Below are positions 37,512-46,715 of a DNA stretch of 64,000 nt, in pieces. Each line of letters starts with the position of its first letter. Positions within the stretch are counted from its first letter, which is position 1. The stretch is from Winogradskyella psychrotolerans RS-3. Its GTDB lineage: Bacteria > Bacteroidota > Bacteroidia > Flavobacteriales > Flavobacteriaceae. Made by a program: the position numbers and the translations under genes. The notes under the pieces were generated by a model that was given only the letters and a program-made list of their open reading frames with translations, did not search any database and was not told the DNA's origin. The stretch is from positions 62,001-126,000 of the forward strand of contig NZ_ATMR01000034.1 in NCBI RefSeq assembly GCF_000427335.1. Direction: 5' to 3'.

Positions 37512-38416
37512 ATGATTGTATTACATTTATCGTCTAAAGGATTTCAAATTAATTCAGAAACCATCACGTTTCCAGCATCTTTAACACAGTTAAAAGCATG
37601 TCTGAATGAAAATTACAGAACTATAGAAGGAAAAAACACGACGGTTTTTACTTGGGACGATTTAGGAATATTAGCCTACTCTAAAAATGGAGAGGTGGTA
37701 GAGTCGATAACGGTCGCTTTAGAATTGGAAGCTTATGAATTTAGTCCGAAGCAAACTTTTGACGGTATATTTTATTTTAACAATCAGGATATTGTACGTT
37801 ATTATAAGTCGCATAAACAGCAACACGTTAAATTATTTAAAGGAGATAAAAGTGGTGCCTTGTTGGTCAATGACATAAGTGCTTGGTTTTCTGTAAGAAG
37901 AGAAAATATTAACGCTATTGAAATTAGTGAATACACACCTTATGTACGTGGATCAGGGATTCCTAAAGATAAATACAGCATTACATCGTTGGACGAGGAG
38001 GTGATTGAATTTATAGATTTCGGATTTAAATTATCGGTGATTGAAGAGTTGATGTATACGAAAGGCCTAATGGAACCCGTATTTGATTTGTATGAATTTG
38101 CAGATTGGTATCAAGAGCGCGAGATTGATATTGATGATGAAGGTTACGAACCTATAGCCGAGGTAGAACAATATTTTAAAGATTTACCTATACCGAAGCG
38201 CCTAGCTTCAGGGATTACTGACTTTTATCAAGATGGCGGAAACGATATTTATATGAATTTATCTCCATTCTCAGGTGGTGCTGTAGAATATTGGGATATT
38301 GAAACCGCTATTGATGCCAAACAATTTCCGAATTTAAAAAAGTAACTTTATGTTATGCCACCGATGAGGCTTATAATGAGTTTGAGCGCACGGGAATTGA
38401 AACGGAATGGCTTTGA
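37512..38416 (+). CDS. Conserved island protein, DUF6892-like, with C-terminal frameshift
   Basis: The protein starts MIVLHLSSKGFQINSE. It has a beta-rich N-terminal half (FTWDDLGILAYSKNGEVVES; FDGIFYFNNQD) and a helical middle. The C-terminal part reads SPFSGGAVEYWDIETAIDAKQFPNLKK, then stops at 38345. The next frame continues VTLCYATDEAYNEFERTGIE and ends at 38416. Adding one A to the run at 38336-38341 joins them into about 301 residues. The W-D ... FPNLKK pattern recalls DUF6892, a family seen near predicted immunity and stress genes; this is from memory and unproven. It is a single-gene unit with its own promoter and terminator. Confidence 0.72.
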
Positions 38417-38438
38417 AATAAAAGGCAAAAACATGATA

Positions 38439-38465
38439 AAACACGCTAGATGAGCGTGTTTTTTT
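38439..38465 (+). terminator. Intrinsic terminator
   Basis: The stem aaacacgct / agcgtgttt with a five-base loop is followed by a T-run. It lies 22 bases past the repaired stop codon, consistent with the gene really ending at 38416. Confidence 0.85.
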
Positions 38466-38518
38466 ATGAGTTAAATTGAAGTGTTCTATAAAAACAAAAA
38501 AGATAGGGTTCTAAATTT

Positions 38519-38564
38519 TCACTAGTTTCGGGGATAAAATTATGAAAGCTAGATTCTAATTTTG
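38519..38564 (+). promoter_or_regulatory. Island operator and promoter 7 (213-aa and 418-aa proteins)
   Basis: TCACTAGTTTCGGGGA (38519-38534) is followed by 22 bases and -7 box TAATTTTG (38557-38564). The ATG is 26 bases further. Confidence 0.8.
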
Positions 38565-38590
38565 TCGTGTAAAAATAAAACAACGATATC

Positions 38591-39232
38591 ATGGGATTAA
38601 CTATTTCAACAGGCATTTTAGCAGATTTTAAAGACAACGAGCCAGAAGGTTTCGAAGCTTATAAAGTGATTTTTGATAATATAAATATAATATTGGCAGC
38701 AAATAATGTAGAACCTTACGAAGAACCAGATGTAATGGAAACAGAGCCTTTGCAATTTGGTGGTTTTCCTTATCGTTTTCTACATCATTTAAGACGTTTT
38801 TTAGCACACACTTGGGAGAATGAAGATAATGAAAATTGGGTGCCAACACCTTTTTCTCCTGAAGACGAGCCAGAAGGTGATGCTATTTTAGAAGATCATT
38901 ACTCTTATATGTCTAGTCACCTGTTAACGCATTCAGATGCCGAAGGCTTTTATATTCCTGTAGAATTACCAGAGGTGCTTTTTGATACCGATGAGAATCC
39001 TGTTCCTGGTGCCATGATTGGATCGTCTTATAGTCTTTTAAAAGAGTTAAAAAGTTTGACACCACATTTAGGTATCGGATTAGACGAAAATAACAGCATT
39101 ACTAATGTCGATGAATTGAACACAATTATTAAAAATGAAAGTGATTTTTGGATAGAAATATTAGTGTGTGTTACGCTTATAGATGCTGCAAAATTTAGTA
39201 TTAATAACCATACCGCTATTCTTTTTAATTAA
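38591..39232 (+). CDS. Unknown acidic island protein
   Basis: I do not recognise this 213-residue protein. It is soluble and strongly acidic, with FGGFPYRFLHHLRRFLAHTW as a helical core (about 56-76), an acidic SPEDEPEGDAILED stretch and IPVELPEVLFD. The pattern of a Phe/Tyr-rich helix then a Pro-rich strand recurs in uncharacterised proteins of polymorphic-toxin neighbourhoods, but I cannot assign a family. It is first in a two-gene unit with the 418-residue protein. Confidence 0.78.
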   Translation: MGLTISTGILADFKDNEPEGFEAYKVIFDNINIILAANNVEPYEEPDVMETEPLQFGGFPYRFLHHLRRFLAHTWENEDNENWVPTPFSPEDEPEGDAILEDHYSYMSSHLLTHSDAEGFYIPVELPEVLFDTDENPVPGAMIGSSYSLLKELKSLTPHLGIGLDENNSITNVDELNTIIKNESDFWIEILVCVTLIDAAKFSINNHTAILFN

Positions 39233-39289
39233 AACTGAGTCCTTTTTTAGTTTCAAATTCTTCACAATACAAACCTTTAAATAACACTT

Positions 39290-40546
39290 ATGAAATTAAC
39301 CGATAAGAATATAGAAAGTATCAAACAAGAATGGAATGCATTGGGAAGTACCTATGCTACTGATGTTAATACTATGGTGAAATTTGGAGATGCTTACGGC
39401 TGGGAAAACTGGAAAGGGGAGGAGCCGAAAGATGAGAGAAATCATTTGGCCGATGCTGTATATCAACTTTTAAAAGCAGCCAATACACACCATACCGTTG
39501 ACCAATTTAGAAACGATTTTCCGCCTGCACACACGCCATTTATCAAGTTTATGCAAGATCACGGTCAAAGTATTGAACAATTACACTTTATTGATGCACA
39601 GAAAATAGTATTTGTTGTGGGTACTGCTTATCAAAAACGACAAGCCTACGTATTAATAGAGGATATAACGCTTCAGTTAGATGAATCTATTACCGGTATA
39701 GGTAAGTCTAAACAGCATAATGTTTTTGCTATAGCGTCAAAAAACACTATTGTAACGACACAAGGTTGGGAGGGAGATATTATTGCAACTTTTAATTTGG
39801 ATAAGACAAAGAATCTAGGGATTACAGAGATCATTCCTTTTAACGATGGCTTAAAAGTTCTATTAGTGTCCTCGGATGGTATTTTTATTATCTCTAGCGA
39901 TGCTGAAAATATGATTCACCCTTTGCCAGATCTAGAAGGTGACGAATGGGAATCTTACATGGATATGGAAAATGCCACCCTGTCTAACGATAATAAGTAT
40001 ATCGTTGTTGGCGATCAGTGTTGCGATCATAGAATTTTAGATAGTAACGGTAATGAAATTGGTGAAGTTGGTCCACAATCTTCTTATCCAGATTTCTGTT
40101 TGTTTTCTAAAGACGATACACAGTTAATTACCAATTCGTGTCATTTTTATAATGGAGTAACCATTGGAGTAGATACTTCAAATGTAAAAGACATTAATAT
40201 AGTAGCTTATGAAGAAAGTGACGATTATACAACCATAGATGATGGTATGCGTGTGTATTGTGGTGTAGCAACTTCAAAATATTATATTTTAGGAGATGCC
40301 TTTGGGTATATAAAAGCGATTGATAAGCAAGGCCATTGCATTTGGAAATACTTTTTAGGATCTACAATTACAGGTATGACTATCTCTGAAGACGAAAATA
40401 CTTTGTGGGTGGGTTCTGCTTCAGGGATGCTTCATAAACTACAATTAGATAAAGGTTGTAGAGATACCCATACTATAGGAACCGGTGATCATTATGAAGA
40501 TTTTCGTCTGATTTTCTGGAAAGACGAACCTATAATGAAATGGTAA
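39290..40546 (+). CDS. Protein with N-terminal helical domain and beta-propeller-like repeats
   Basis: This 418-residue soluble protein begins with a helical domain (about 1-95, with VKFGDAYGWENWKGEEP). It continues with repeated four-strand units typical of a WD40-like propeller (IVATTQ-type strands; SSDGIFIISSDAENMIHPLP; DNKYIVVGDQCCDHRILDSNGNEIGEV; ISEDENTLWVGSASGMLHKLQ). Such propellers usually mediate protein contacts. There is no catalytic motif or export signal. It is co-transcribed with the 213-residue gene (57 bases apart) from island promoter 7 and is followed by a hairpin. Confidence 0.78.
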   Translation: MKLTDKNIESIKQEWNALGSTYATDVNTMVKFGDAYGWENWKGEEPKDERNHLADAVYQLLKAANTHHTVDQFRNDFPPAHTPFIKFMQDHGQSIEQLHFIDAQKIVFVVGTAYQKRQAYVLIEDITLQLDESITGIGKSKQHNVFAIASKNTIVTTQGWEGDIIATFNLDKTKNLGITEIIPFNDGLKVLLVSSDGIFIISSDAENMIHPLPDLEGDEWESYMDMENATLSNDNKYIVVGDQCCDHRILDSNGNEIGEVGPQSSYPDFCLFSKDDTQLITNSCHFYNGVTIGVDTSNVKDINIVAYEESDDYTTIDDGMRVYCGVATSKYYILGDAFGYIKAIDKQGHCIWKYFLGSTITGMTISEDENTLWVGSASGMLHKLQLDKGCRDTHTIGTGDHYEDFRLIFWKDEPIMKW

Positions 40547-40638
40547 AACAGCAATTCTTAACCACTTTAATTTATTTAAAGTAGAGTTGAAATGATCTAA
40601 TTAAAAATGACGTCACTCTGCATCGGTATTTAATAATA

Positions 40639-40664
40639 AAAGCACGCCTTTAAAACCGTGTTTT
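40639..40664 (+). terminator. Possible intrinsic terminator
   Basis: An eight-bp stem (aaagcacg / cgtgtttt, one G-T wobble) runs into a T-run about 90 bases past the 418-aa gene. Confidence 0.5.
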
Positions 40665-40719
40665 TTTTGTTATTTTCTGCAGTGAAAACAAAACAACCTG
40701 AATTCAGTATGTATCAATC

Positions 40720-40765
40720 TCACTAGTTTCAGGGATAAAATAAAGAGGTGTAAGTTCTAATTTTG
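40720..40765 (+). promoter_or_regulatory. Island operator and promoter 8 (lipoprotein gene)
   Basis: TCACTAGTTTCAGGGA (40720-40735) is followed by 22 bases and -7 box TAATTTTG (40758-40765). It differs from operator 7 at one position. The ATG at 40790 is 24 bases further, which supports the repaired start. Confidence 0.8.
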
Positions 40766-40789
40766 AATTGTAAAATAAACACATTCAAT

Positions 40790-41940
40790 ATGAAAAATAC
40801 TTTACTTTTTTTAGTGCTAATCCTAGTCCTATGTTCTTCTTGTAACAAAAAACGTATTCAGCATTGTATCATGATAATCTCGTTTTAGAACAAAATGACA
40901 CGAGGTATTATCTACCTAAAGACCTATTGAAATTTGAAATCATATATACACTAAATGAACCAAGATATCAAAAAGGAGACATCGACAGAGTTTTAAAGAT
41001 GCAGCCTACTAAAATCACGATTGAAGATCCAATTGTAATAACAAAGCTTTCAGTGCCTGATACATCTAAAATGTTTGTAATTACAGGAAAACAACTGTCG
41101 GATGCACGTTTTGTAAGTATGGAGTTAGATTCAGAAAACTCGGCTTTAGAAAAAACAACAAGTACGTCTGTTAACAATAAGGATAGTAAAACGCATGATT
41201 ATTCTTCATTTACAACGTCTCACATGGAAACGAAAATGTATGATGCAGTAATAGAATTGAAGAACAGTATACCTGAAATCGTATCTAAAAAAGAAGCAGA
41301 ACGTTCTTTAAATACAATGTCATTTTATAAAAGTCAATTTAAAATCCTGAATGAAGATTTTCAACCTTATATTAAACAGTATAAAGTAAAATATACAGTT
41401 GTTATCGATCCGTTACAACTCTACTATAAGGACGGAAATTGGTCAAGTATTGAAGGAGATAATGTATACCATTCTATTTTTCCAGAGCATATTTTTGTAG
41501 ATAAAGGTGATTTAAATGATATTATAACAGTAAAAGTGACTCAACCTAAAGCGGTTTTATTAGGCGAATTGGTAAGCGAAGAACCTGTAGAAGGCATTAT
41601 TTACCGAAATACGTCACCACTAAACATAGAAGTAGCATTAAATGACAGCACTCTATTAACTGATACCCTAGCATTAACGCAATTAGAAACATTTAAAACC
41701 ATCTCTGTTAAGGATTTTGAAGCAGCAAGTCTAGAATCTGTACTTTTATTTAAGCCAAAGGCATTTATAAATATAACGGATACTATTCCTGACTTTTTAG
41801 AAAGTGTAGAGCTTTTAGATTTTGATTCTGATAAAATCAGTGAAGTGTCGCAAATAGCGATTAAAAATAAATATGAAGAAAAATTGAAAAGTATCGACTC
41901 GCTTATCGAAAGTCTTAAAGCGCACAAATCAACCTTATAA
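40790..41940 (+). CDS. Island lipoprotein of unknown function, frameshifted after the signal peptide
   Basis: An ATG at 40790 opens a lipoprotein signal (MKNTLLFLVLILVLCSSCNKK), but the frame stops soon after. The main open frame begins at a TTG (40864) without any signal. Adding one A to the six-base run at 40847-40852 joins them (CNKK-TYSALYHDN) into about 383 residues. The promoter and -7 box fit the upstream ATG exactly. The mature protein is alpha/beta with a C-terminal coiled coil (SEVSQIAIKNKYEEKLKSIDSL). The family is unknown; envelope location is inferred from the signal. It could act with the 24.2-kb lipoprotein. Confidence 0.78.
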
Positions 41941-41959
41941 AGCATCTGAAATTATAATA

Positions 41960-42005
41960 TCACTGAAAACCGTTACTTAAAAAACGAAGCAAAGCTTCAT
42001 ATTTA
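41960..42005 (+). promoter_or_regulatory. Island operator and promoter 9 (DUF1963-EndoV operon)
   Basis: TCACTGAAAACCGTTA (41960-41975) is followed by 22 bases and CATATTTA (41998-42005), a weak match to TAnnTTTG. The ATG at 42034 is 28 bases further. Confidence 0.62.
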
Positions 42006-42033
42006 TAATGCACCAAGCGTAAAATATAACCTT

Positions 42034-42483
42034 ATGGATAAAGCTAAATTTGAAGAGATAGTTAAAATTGAAAAATACGATTTATATAAAAAAGAAGCCT
42101 ATTTAAGATCCGTAATGTTACCCTCTATTAAAATAAAAGGAGAAAACCGCAGTAAAGAAAATGTAGGTTTAAGTAAACAAGGTGGCTATCCAGAAGTACC
42201 TGAAGATTTTGAGTGGCCTACACACGAGTTTGGTGATTATCATTTTGCATTACAAATTAATTTAAGTGAAATTAAATTTGAAACGCCACTACCAAAAACA
42301 GGAATGTTAATCTTTTTTATTGCTAATGATGATGATAAAAATGTGTTTTATGGAGCAAAAGATTATGTAAAAGTCTATTATTTTGAAGAAGGAACGCCGT
42401 TAAAAACCTATGTAAACCATCATTATTTAATTGCACAATCTTATAACGGTAAAACTTTTGAAGACACCACGATGTTTGGATAA
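42034..42483 (+). CDS. DUF1963-like protein (short)
   Basis: This 149-residue protein shows the N-terminal half of the DUF1963/YwqG-type fold: KQGGYPEVPEDFEWPTHEFGDYHFALQINLSEI, then LPKTGMLIFFIANDDD and a strand YVKVYYFEEG. In this family the Gly-Gly-x-Pro ... W-P and [15 protein letters not shown] motifs are typical. Full-length members are around 250 residues, so this one covers roughly the first half. The next gene, eight bases downstream, is a second DUF1963-like protein carrying the later motifs, so the pair may be a split or duplicated unit. DUF1963 proteins recur in immunity-gene arrays; function is unproven. Confidence 0.75.
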   Translation: MDKAKFEEIVKIEKYDLYKKEAYLRSVMLPSIKIKGENRSKENVGLSKQGGYPEVPEDFEWPTHEFGDYHFALQINLSEIKFETPLPKTGMLIFFIANDDDKNVFYGAKDYVKVYYFEEGTPLKTYVNHHYLIAQSYNGKTFEDTTMFG

Positions 42484-42491
42484 AAATTAAA

Positions 42492-43202
42492 ATGATGACA
42501 GTAGAAGACCTAAAAAATAAAATATCTAAACCGGTTACTAAATTTAATACTGGCGGCTTTAGACCAAAAAATACTATTGAAGAAAGTTGGATAGGTAAAG
42601 TCTTTGCTTATAACGAAGATGAAGACATTCCGTTAGATAAAAACGGTAACCCAATGTTACCATTGGCTCAATTTTACCTTCCTAATTTGCCTTACGTTCA
42701 TCCAAATATCAAAAATACCAAACTCATCACTGTTTTTGTTTCCACAGAATGGCCAGAATGTTTTGAGCCTATGGGAGACCATTGGTTGATAAGAGAGTAT
42801 GAAAGTCTAGACAGTATCAAAATTAAAAATTTAGAAACCCCTAATTCGGTTGTAAAACCCTTTCCGCTACAACCAGAATTAGACAACAATGATTTCCCAT
42901 TGTGGGATGGTGGAGGTCTGTCTATGGAAGATGAAGCCGAAGTTTTAAAATTAGAAAACAAAGGGATTATTGATGATTATTTTGATATTACCGATCATAT
43001 CTACGACCACAAAATAGGTGGTTATCCTTCTTTTTGTCAATCAGGAATAGGAGATGCAGAGGGATTTGGAGAGGGGTTTCAGTTTGTGTTTCAAATTGTA
43101 TCAGATTATAAGGCAAATTTCAACGTGATAGATGGTGGGAGCTTAATGTTCGCCAAAAATAGCAAGACCAAACAATGGAGTTTGTATTACGATTTTTATT
43201 AA
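42492..43202 (+). CDS. DUF1963-like protein
   Basis: This 236-residue soluble protein contains MLPLAQFYLPNLPYVHPNIKN and ITVFVSTEWPE. Its C-terminal segment is DHKIGGYPSFCQSGIGDAEGFGEGFQFVFQI followed by GSLMFAKNSKTKQWSLYYDFY, which matches the DUF1963 Gly-Gly-Tyr-Pro and terminal Asp-Phe-Tyr patterns. It overlaps no neighbour and follows the shorter DUF1963-like gene by eight bases. There is no export signal. The exact biochemical role of this family is unknown. Confidence 0.78.
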   Translation: MMTVEDLKNKISKPVTKFNTGGFRPKNTIEESWIGKVFAYNEDEDIPLDKNGNPMLPLAQFYLPNLPYVHPNIKNTKLITVFVSTEWPECFEPMGDHWLIREYESLDSIKIKNLETPNSVVKPFPLQPELDNNDFPLWDGGGLSMEDEAEVLKLENKGIIDDYFDITDHIYDHKIGGYPSFCQSGIGDAEGFGEGFQFVFQIVSDYKANFNVIDGGSLMFAKNSKTKQWSLYYDFY

Positions 43203-43270
43203 TAAAGGACAATGTATCTCGGATGAAAATCCAATGCTAAAATATAACTAACATATCATATTCATAAACG

Positions 43271-44026
43271 ATGAGTCAAGACAACAATATCATTTTTGCT
43301 AAACAAAATCAAAAAATGAAAACGGCTTACCTAAAAGCACAAGAAACGTTTAACTATTTCTGGCGTGAAATGTATTGGGAAAGCAAAAGAGTTGTTCCTG
43401 CACACGATTTAGCCTTAGTAAAAATTCCTTTTCAACAAATGGATAAAGTTGATGACGAACCTACTGTAGAACATATGTGGATTAGCGAAATAGCTTTTGA
43501 TGGGGAAAATATTACGGGTGTTTTAATGAATTCACCTAACCTATTAACCAATGTTGCGGAAGGCGACACGGTAACTAGAAAAGTCTCTGAAATATCAGAT
43601 TGGATGCTAGCCATAGACCGTAAAACTTATGGAGGATATACCATTCAAGTCTTACGTTCTGATATGACGGAGGAAGCAAGACAACAACACGATGAGGCTT
43701 GGGGATTAGATTTTGGTGATCCTAACCATATTCTAGTGGCTTATCAGCAAGAAGACAATGAAGAGAACCTTATTGAACACCCAATGAGCAAAGTAATGGA
43801 GCAACCTGCTAGAGAATTTTTTGAAGCTAATCTAGATGTAGTAAAGGCTGCAGATGAAAACGGAGTAACCAGATTACATACCGAAACTATTGCTGGAAAC
43901 AAAACAGCTGTAGAGATTTTATTAGAATTAGGTACCGATAAAAATGCCAAAACCAATACTGGTAAGACAGCTTTAGATTTTGCGATCGCTTTAAATTGGT
44001 CGCATATTATCCCGATGTTACGTTAG
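43271..44026 (+). CDS. DUF2314-like domain fused to ankyrin repeats
   Basis: This 251-residue protein has a DUF2314-like N-terminal domain (about 1-130) with AQETFNYFWREM, ALVKIPFQ, EHMWISEIAFDGENITGVLMN and VSEISDWMLAIDRKTYGGYT. A linker and two or three ankyrin repeats (about 190-251; LDVVKAADENGVTRLHTETIAGNKTAVEILLELG and NAKTNTGKTALDFAIAL) follow. DUF2314 proteins and ankyrin proteins both occur as predicted immunity proteins. A direct fusion would give a binding domain plus a protein-interaction platform. It lies in the operon behind promoter 9, 68 bases after the second DUF1963 gene and 31 before the endonuclease V-like gene. Confidence 0.82.
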   Translation: MSQDNNIIFAKQNQKMKTAYLKAQETFNYFWREMYWESKRVVPAHDLALVKIPFQQMDKVDDEPTVEHMWISEIAFDGENITGVLMNSPNLLTNVAEGDTVTRKVSEISDWMLAIDRKTYGGYTIQVLRSDMTEEARQQHDEAWGLDFGDPNHILVAYQQEDNEENLIEHPMSKVMEQPAREFFEANLDVVKAADENGVTRLHTETIAGNKTAVEILLELGTDKNAKTNTGKTALDFAIALNWSHIIPMLR

Positions 44027-44057
44027 TCCTAATTTATTAATACCATCCTTAAACTAA

Positions 44058-44573
44058 TTGCCAATGATACTCGCTTTTGACACTTATTATTACGACGGAA
44101 AAGCCAAAACCATTGCGGTAAGCTTTAACGATTGGGAAGATGAAGAGCCAATACAAATTTATACAGATATTATAGAAGGTGTAGAACCGTACGAACCAGG
44201 TTCCTTTTATAAACGCGAATTGCCGTGTATTCTAAGCTTACTAAAGCAAGTGAATTTAGATGAGGTAGAATTAATTATTGTAGATGGTTATGTGATTCTA
44301 GAAGAAAAACATTTGGGTTTAGGAGGCTATTTGTACCAAGCTTTAGAGCATAAAATTCCGGTTGTAGGTATTGCAAAATCTGAGTTTGTATCTAAAACTT
44401 CTGTATTTAAAGAAGTGTTTCGTGGCGAAAGTAAAAAGCCATTGTATGTCACCGCTATTGGTTCGGATAGAAATGAGATTTGTAACGCTATAGAACGTAT
44501 GCACGGTAAATACCGAATGCCAACATTACTACAGATTGTAGATACAAAGACCAAAGAAAATACTAAGAACTAA
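44058..44573 (+). CDS. Endonuclease V-like protein
   Basis: This 171-residue protein carries the endonuclease V core: AFDTYY (Asp8), EPYEPGSFYKRELPCILSLL with Glu54 in the Arg-Glu-Leu-Pro motif, and LIIVDGYVILEEKHLGLGGYLYQAL (Asp76) followed by IPVVGIAKS. These give the expected metal-binding triad. It is shorter than typical EndoV (about 220), lacking most of the N-terminal extension before the first strand. The usual His-Pro-Arg after the third motif is Glu-Glu-Lys. EndoV cuts DNA or RNA next to (deoxy)inosine. Its presence in the same regulon as a PurA-like enzyme is noted as a possible hypoxanthine link. Confidence 0.84.
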   Translation: MPMILAFDTYYYDGKAKTIAVSFNDWEDEEPIQIYTDIIEGVEPYEPGSFYKRELPCILSLLKQVNLDEVELIIVDGYVILEEKHLGLGGYLYQALEHKIPVVGIAKSEFVSKTSVFKEVFRGESKKPLYVTAIGSDRNEICNAIERMHGKYRMPTLLQIVDTKTKENTKN

Positions 44574-44592
44574 TATTAAAAAAAATATAATT

Positions 44593-45024
44593 ATGAGTAC
44601 AGATTTTATTATAGAAAGCATTGATCTTGCTAAGAACCTGTTTAGAAAAAATTACAGAGATTTTATTACAGAAAAACAGATAACGGTTACTGTAGAAGAT
44701 GAAGATTTTAAACTATTTAGTTTTGAGAAGATGATTTCCTTAACAAACATTGATGGTATGGAAGTGAGCGAAGCTCGTGCCTTAAGAGCTTATGCCACTA
44801 CATTAAATGATGTTATGGGACCTACAAGTTATGATCAAAAAGGAAAAAAATGGAATATGGCAATGTTATCTGCGAGCATCACTATTGGTAAAAATTCAGA
44901 AGGGGATTTGTTGTTTGTTGACAGACACGATGGTAAAACACTTTATATTTTTCGTCACGATGACGGAGGTTTATTTAAAACCAAAATGACGTTATACAAA
45001 CTTATTAAAGCCTATTCCGAATAA
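44593..45024 (+). CDS. Unknown small island protein
   Basis: This 143-residue soluble protein has a helical start, a Thr/Val-rich strand pair (KQITVTVEDEDFKLFSF) and a C-terminal beta hairpin GDLLFVDRHDGKTLYIFRHDDGG. The hairpin recalls the last strands of SMI1/KNR4-type proteins without a full match. It is the last gene of the promoter 9 operon, 19 bases after the endonuclease V-like gene. I do not assign a function. Confidence 0.75.
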   Translation: MSTDFIIESIDLAKNLFRKNYRDFITEKQITVTVEDEDFKLFSFEKMISLTNIDGMEVSEARALRAYATTLNDVMGPTSYDQKGKKWNMAMLSASITIGKNSEGDLLFVDRHDGKTLYIFRHDDGGLFKTKMTLYKLIKAYSE

Positions 45025-45203
45025 TTTACTTTTTTATTTGATATATAGTCTTGAACAATTCATCCCTTGTTTTGATGACTGAAGTTTCCTAAAAAAATTA
45101 TAAAATCAGTCTAAAAAATTATAAAGTAACGTTAAGAGTGCAGTTTTAATTGGTGGCAAATAATTTAACCTATAAGTTTGAGTAAATCTTAAAATCAATA
45201 ATT

Positions 45204-45668
45204 ATGTTCAAATCATCTAAAATTAAAAGTTTATTTCTAGCTGTGTTTGTTTGCGGGTCCATGAGTCTTATGGCCCAAGAACAAGACATATCAGATAAAG
45301 AATTAGGTCAATTTGCTGATGCTTATACAGAAGTGCAAGTACAAAATCAGAAGTCTCAAGAAAAAATGATAGCTATCATAAAGGATGAAGGGTTAGAGGT
45401 AGAGCGTTTCAATGAAATACAACAGGCAGAAATGGATCCAAATCAAGAATCGGATGCTACAGAAGCTGAAAAGGAAAAGCATGAAAATGTGATTGTAAAG
45501 TTTGAGGAATTGCAGCCAGAAATTGAAAAAAAGGCAATAGCCAGTATAGAATCTGCAGGGATCACTTTACAAGATTATGAGAAAATAGGTGCAAAAATTC
45601 AGGCGGATCAAAGTCTTCAACAAAGACTACAAGCCATTATAGTAAAGCGTCAAAGTGATAAGTCTTAA
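45204..45668 (+). CDS. Exported DUF4168 protein
   Basis: This 154-residue protein has a signal peptide (to about 25, SLMAQEQ) and a DUF4168-like helical domain: ISDKELGQFADAYTEVQVQNQK, an acidic middle, and ITLQDYEKIGAKIQADQSLQQRLQAI. DUF4168 proteins are small periplasmic proteins of unknown function. Unlike its neighbours it has an ordinary promoter: TAAGTTTG at 45173-45180 with a TTG about 20 bases upstream. No island operator is present, so it is probably an independent gene inside the island. Confidence 0.85.
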   Translation: MFKSSKIKSLFLAVFVCGSMSLMAQEQDISDKELGQFADAYTEVQVQNQKSQEKMIAIIKDEGLEVERFNEIQQAEMDPNQESDATEAEKEKHENVIVKFEELQPEIEKKAIASIESAGITLQDYEKIGAKIQADQSLQQRLQAIIVKRQSDKS

Positions 45669-45692
45669 AGATTAATAGCTTTTCTACTTAAG

Positions 45693-45738
45693 CATAAATG
45701 CCAGGTTTCTTTATATAACAAGAGCCCTGGCATTTATG
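45693..45738 (+). terminator. Hairpin terminator after the DUF4168 gene
   Basis: A 13-bp perfect stem (cataaatgccagg / cctggcatttatg) lies 25 bases past the stop, with a short T-stretch after it. Confidence 0.7.
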
Positions 45739-45890
45739 TTTTAGGTAAGATTTAGATTGAAAATTCATGAATGTTTCAATTCCTACTAAAGCACCTGAAC
45801 GCACATCTCCTTTATTCGATTCCATTTATCCAAAATTTTCGATTTATAAACAAAGAAGATACTTGTTATCTACTATTTTTAATCCTCAAA

Positions 45891-46661
45891 TTATTCGGTG
45901 TATCTTAAAAACAAATGCTTTTTATTTTTAATGATGTCTGCTAATTTTTCAAATTCTGATTCGGTGGTGTTATACAACTATGCCAAGTCGGTTACCAATG
46001 CTTTTAGTTCACTGTCTTTTAAAGGTTCATTTTTAATAAATCCTAAAAAGGAAGCCCCTATTCCAAAAAGTTCAAAATTATAGGTTTCAAATAGGTGCTT
46101 CGATAAAGCGTAATTCTCAAAAGGACTTAAGTCAGCATCAAAATATCCATTCGGAAACCCTGTTAGTCCTTCGTATGATTGTTCTACTGGAAGAATCTTC
46201 AGGATAACCTGTTGGTCTAAAAAGGCTAACGGGAATTCATTAATGTTTTCTAAATCTAAAACATCGTCTTCAGAATTGCTTATATCTTTTCCACAAACCG
46301 TTTTAAAATCAATCCCCTTTGTGCGTTTCAAAAAGTTTTCTCGGATTATGAAATATTCAGATGGTGTAGAAAAATGACCCAAATGTGCGTTATCTTCATC
46401 ATAGCACGCTTCGTTAAGTCCAGATAAATCATAGCCTTCTGTATCTAGCAGAGAATTGTAGTCACAAGCATGTCCACTAGTATATTCAGCTTGACCTAAA
46501 TCATCTAAGGTTAAGATTATAGTCTTGTCAGGATGATTTTGTTTATAGGTTTGATAAACGTCCATAAGTTCCTCGTACGACTTTATATTTTCGATTAAGT
46601 AACTGTCAAATAACATTTCGTGGTAAGGCTCACGATTATTAGTTAATTTTTCTATTTTCAT
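45891..46661 (-). CDS. Unknown island protein with in-frame amber codon near its end
   Basis: The acidic 227-residue product begins MKIEKLTNNREPYHEM and reaches a TAG at 45978-45980 after LKALVTDLA. The same frame then continues for 28 residues (LYNTTESEFEKLADIIKNKK, ending LRYTE) before a TAA at 45891, and this looks coding. A CAG (Gln) to TAG change would explain it. The protein is soluble and has no recognised domain; DLGQAEYTSGHACDYN and IIRENFLKRTKGIDFKTVCGKD are distinctive segments. It follows the 124-residue gene by 54 bases and may be the last gene of the promoter 10 unit. Confidence 0.7.
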
Positions 46662-46715
46662 AAGTTTTTGTTTTGGGCTATCGGTATTTAGTAGATCTAA
46701 AAATGTAATGAGATG

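Noticed and set aside
46667..46694. Operator-like CTACTAAATACCGATA upstream of the amber-interrupted gene
   Set aside because: It matches the 16-mer only partly, lies too close to the start codon and has no -7 box 22 bases downstream.
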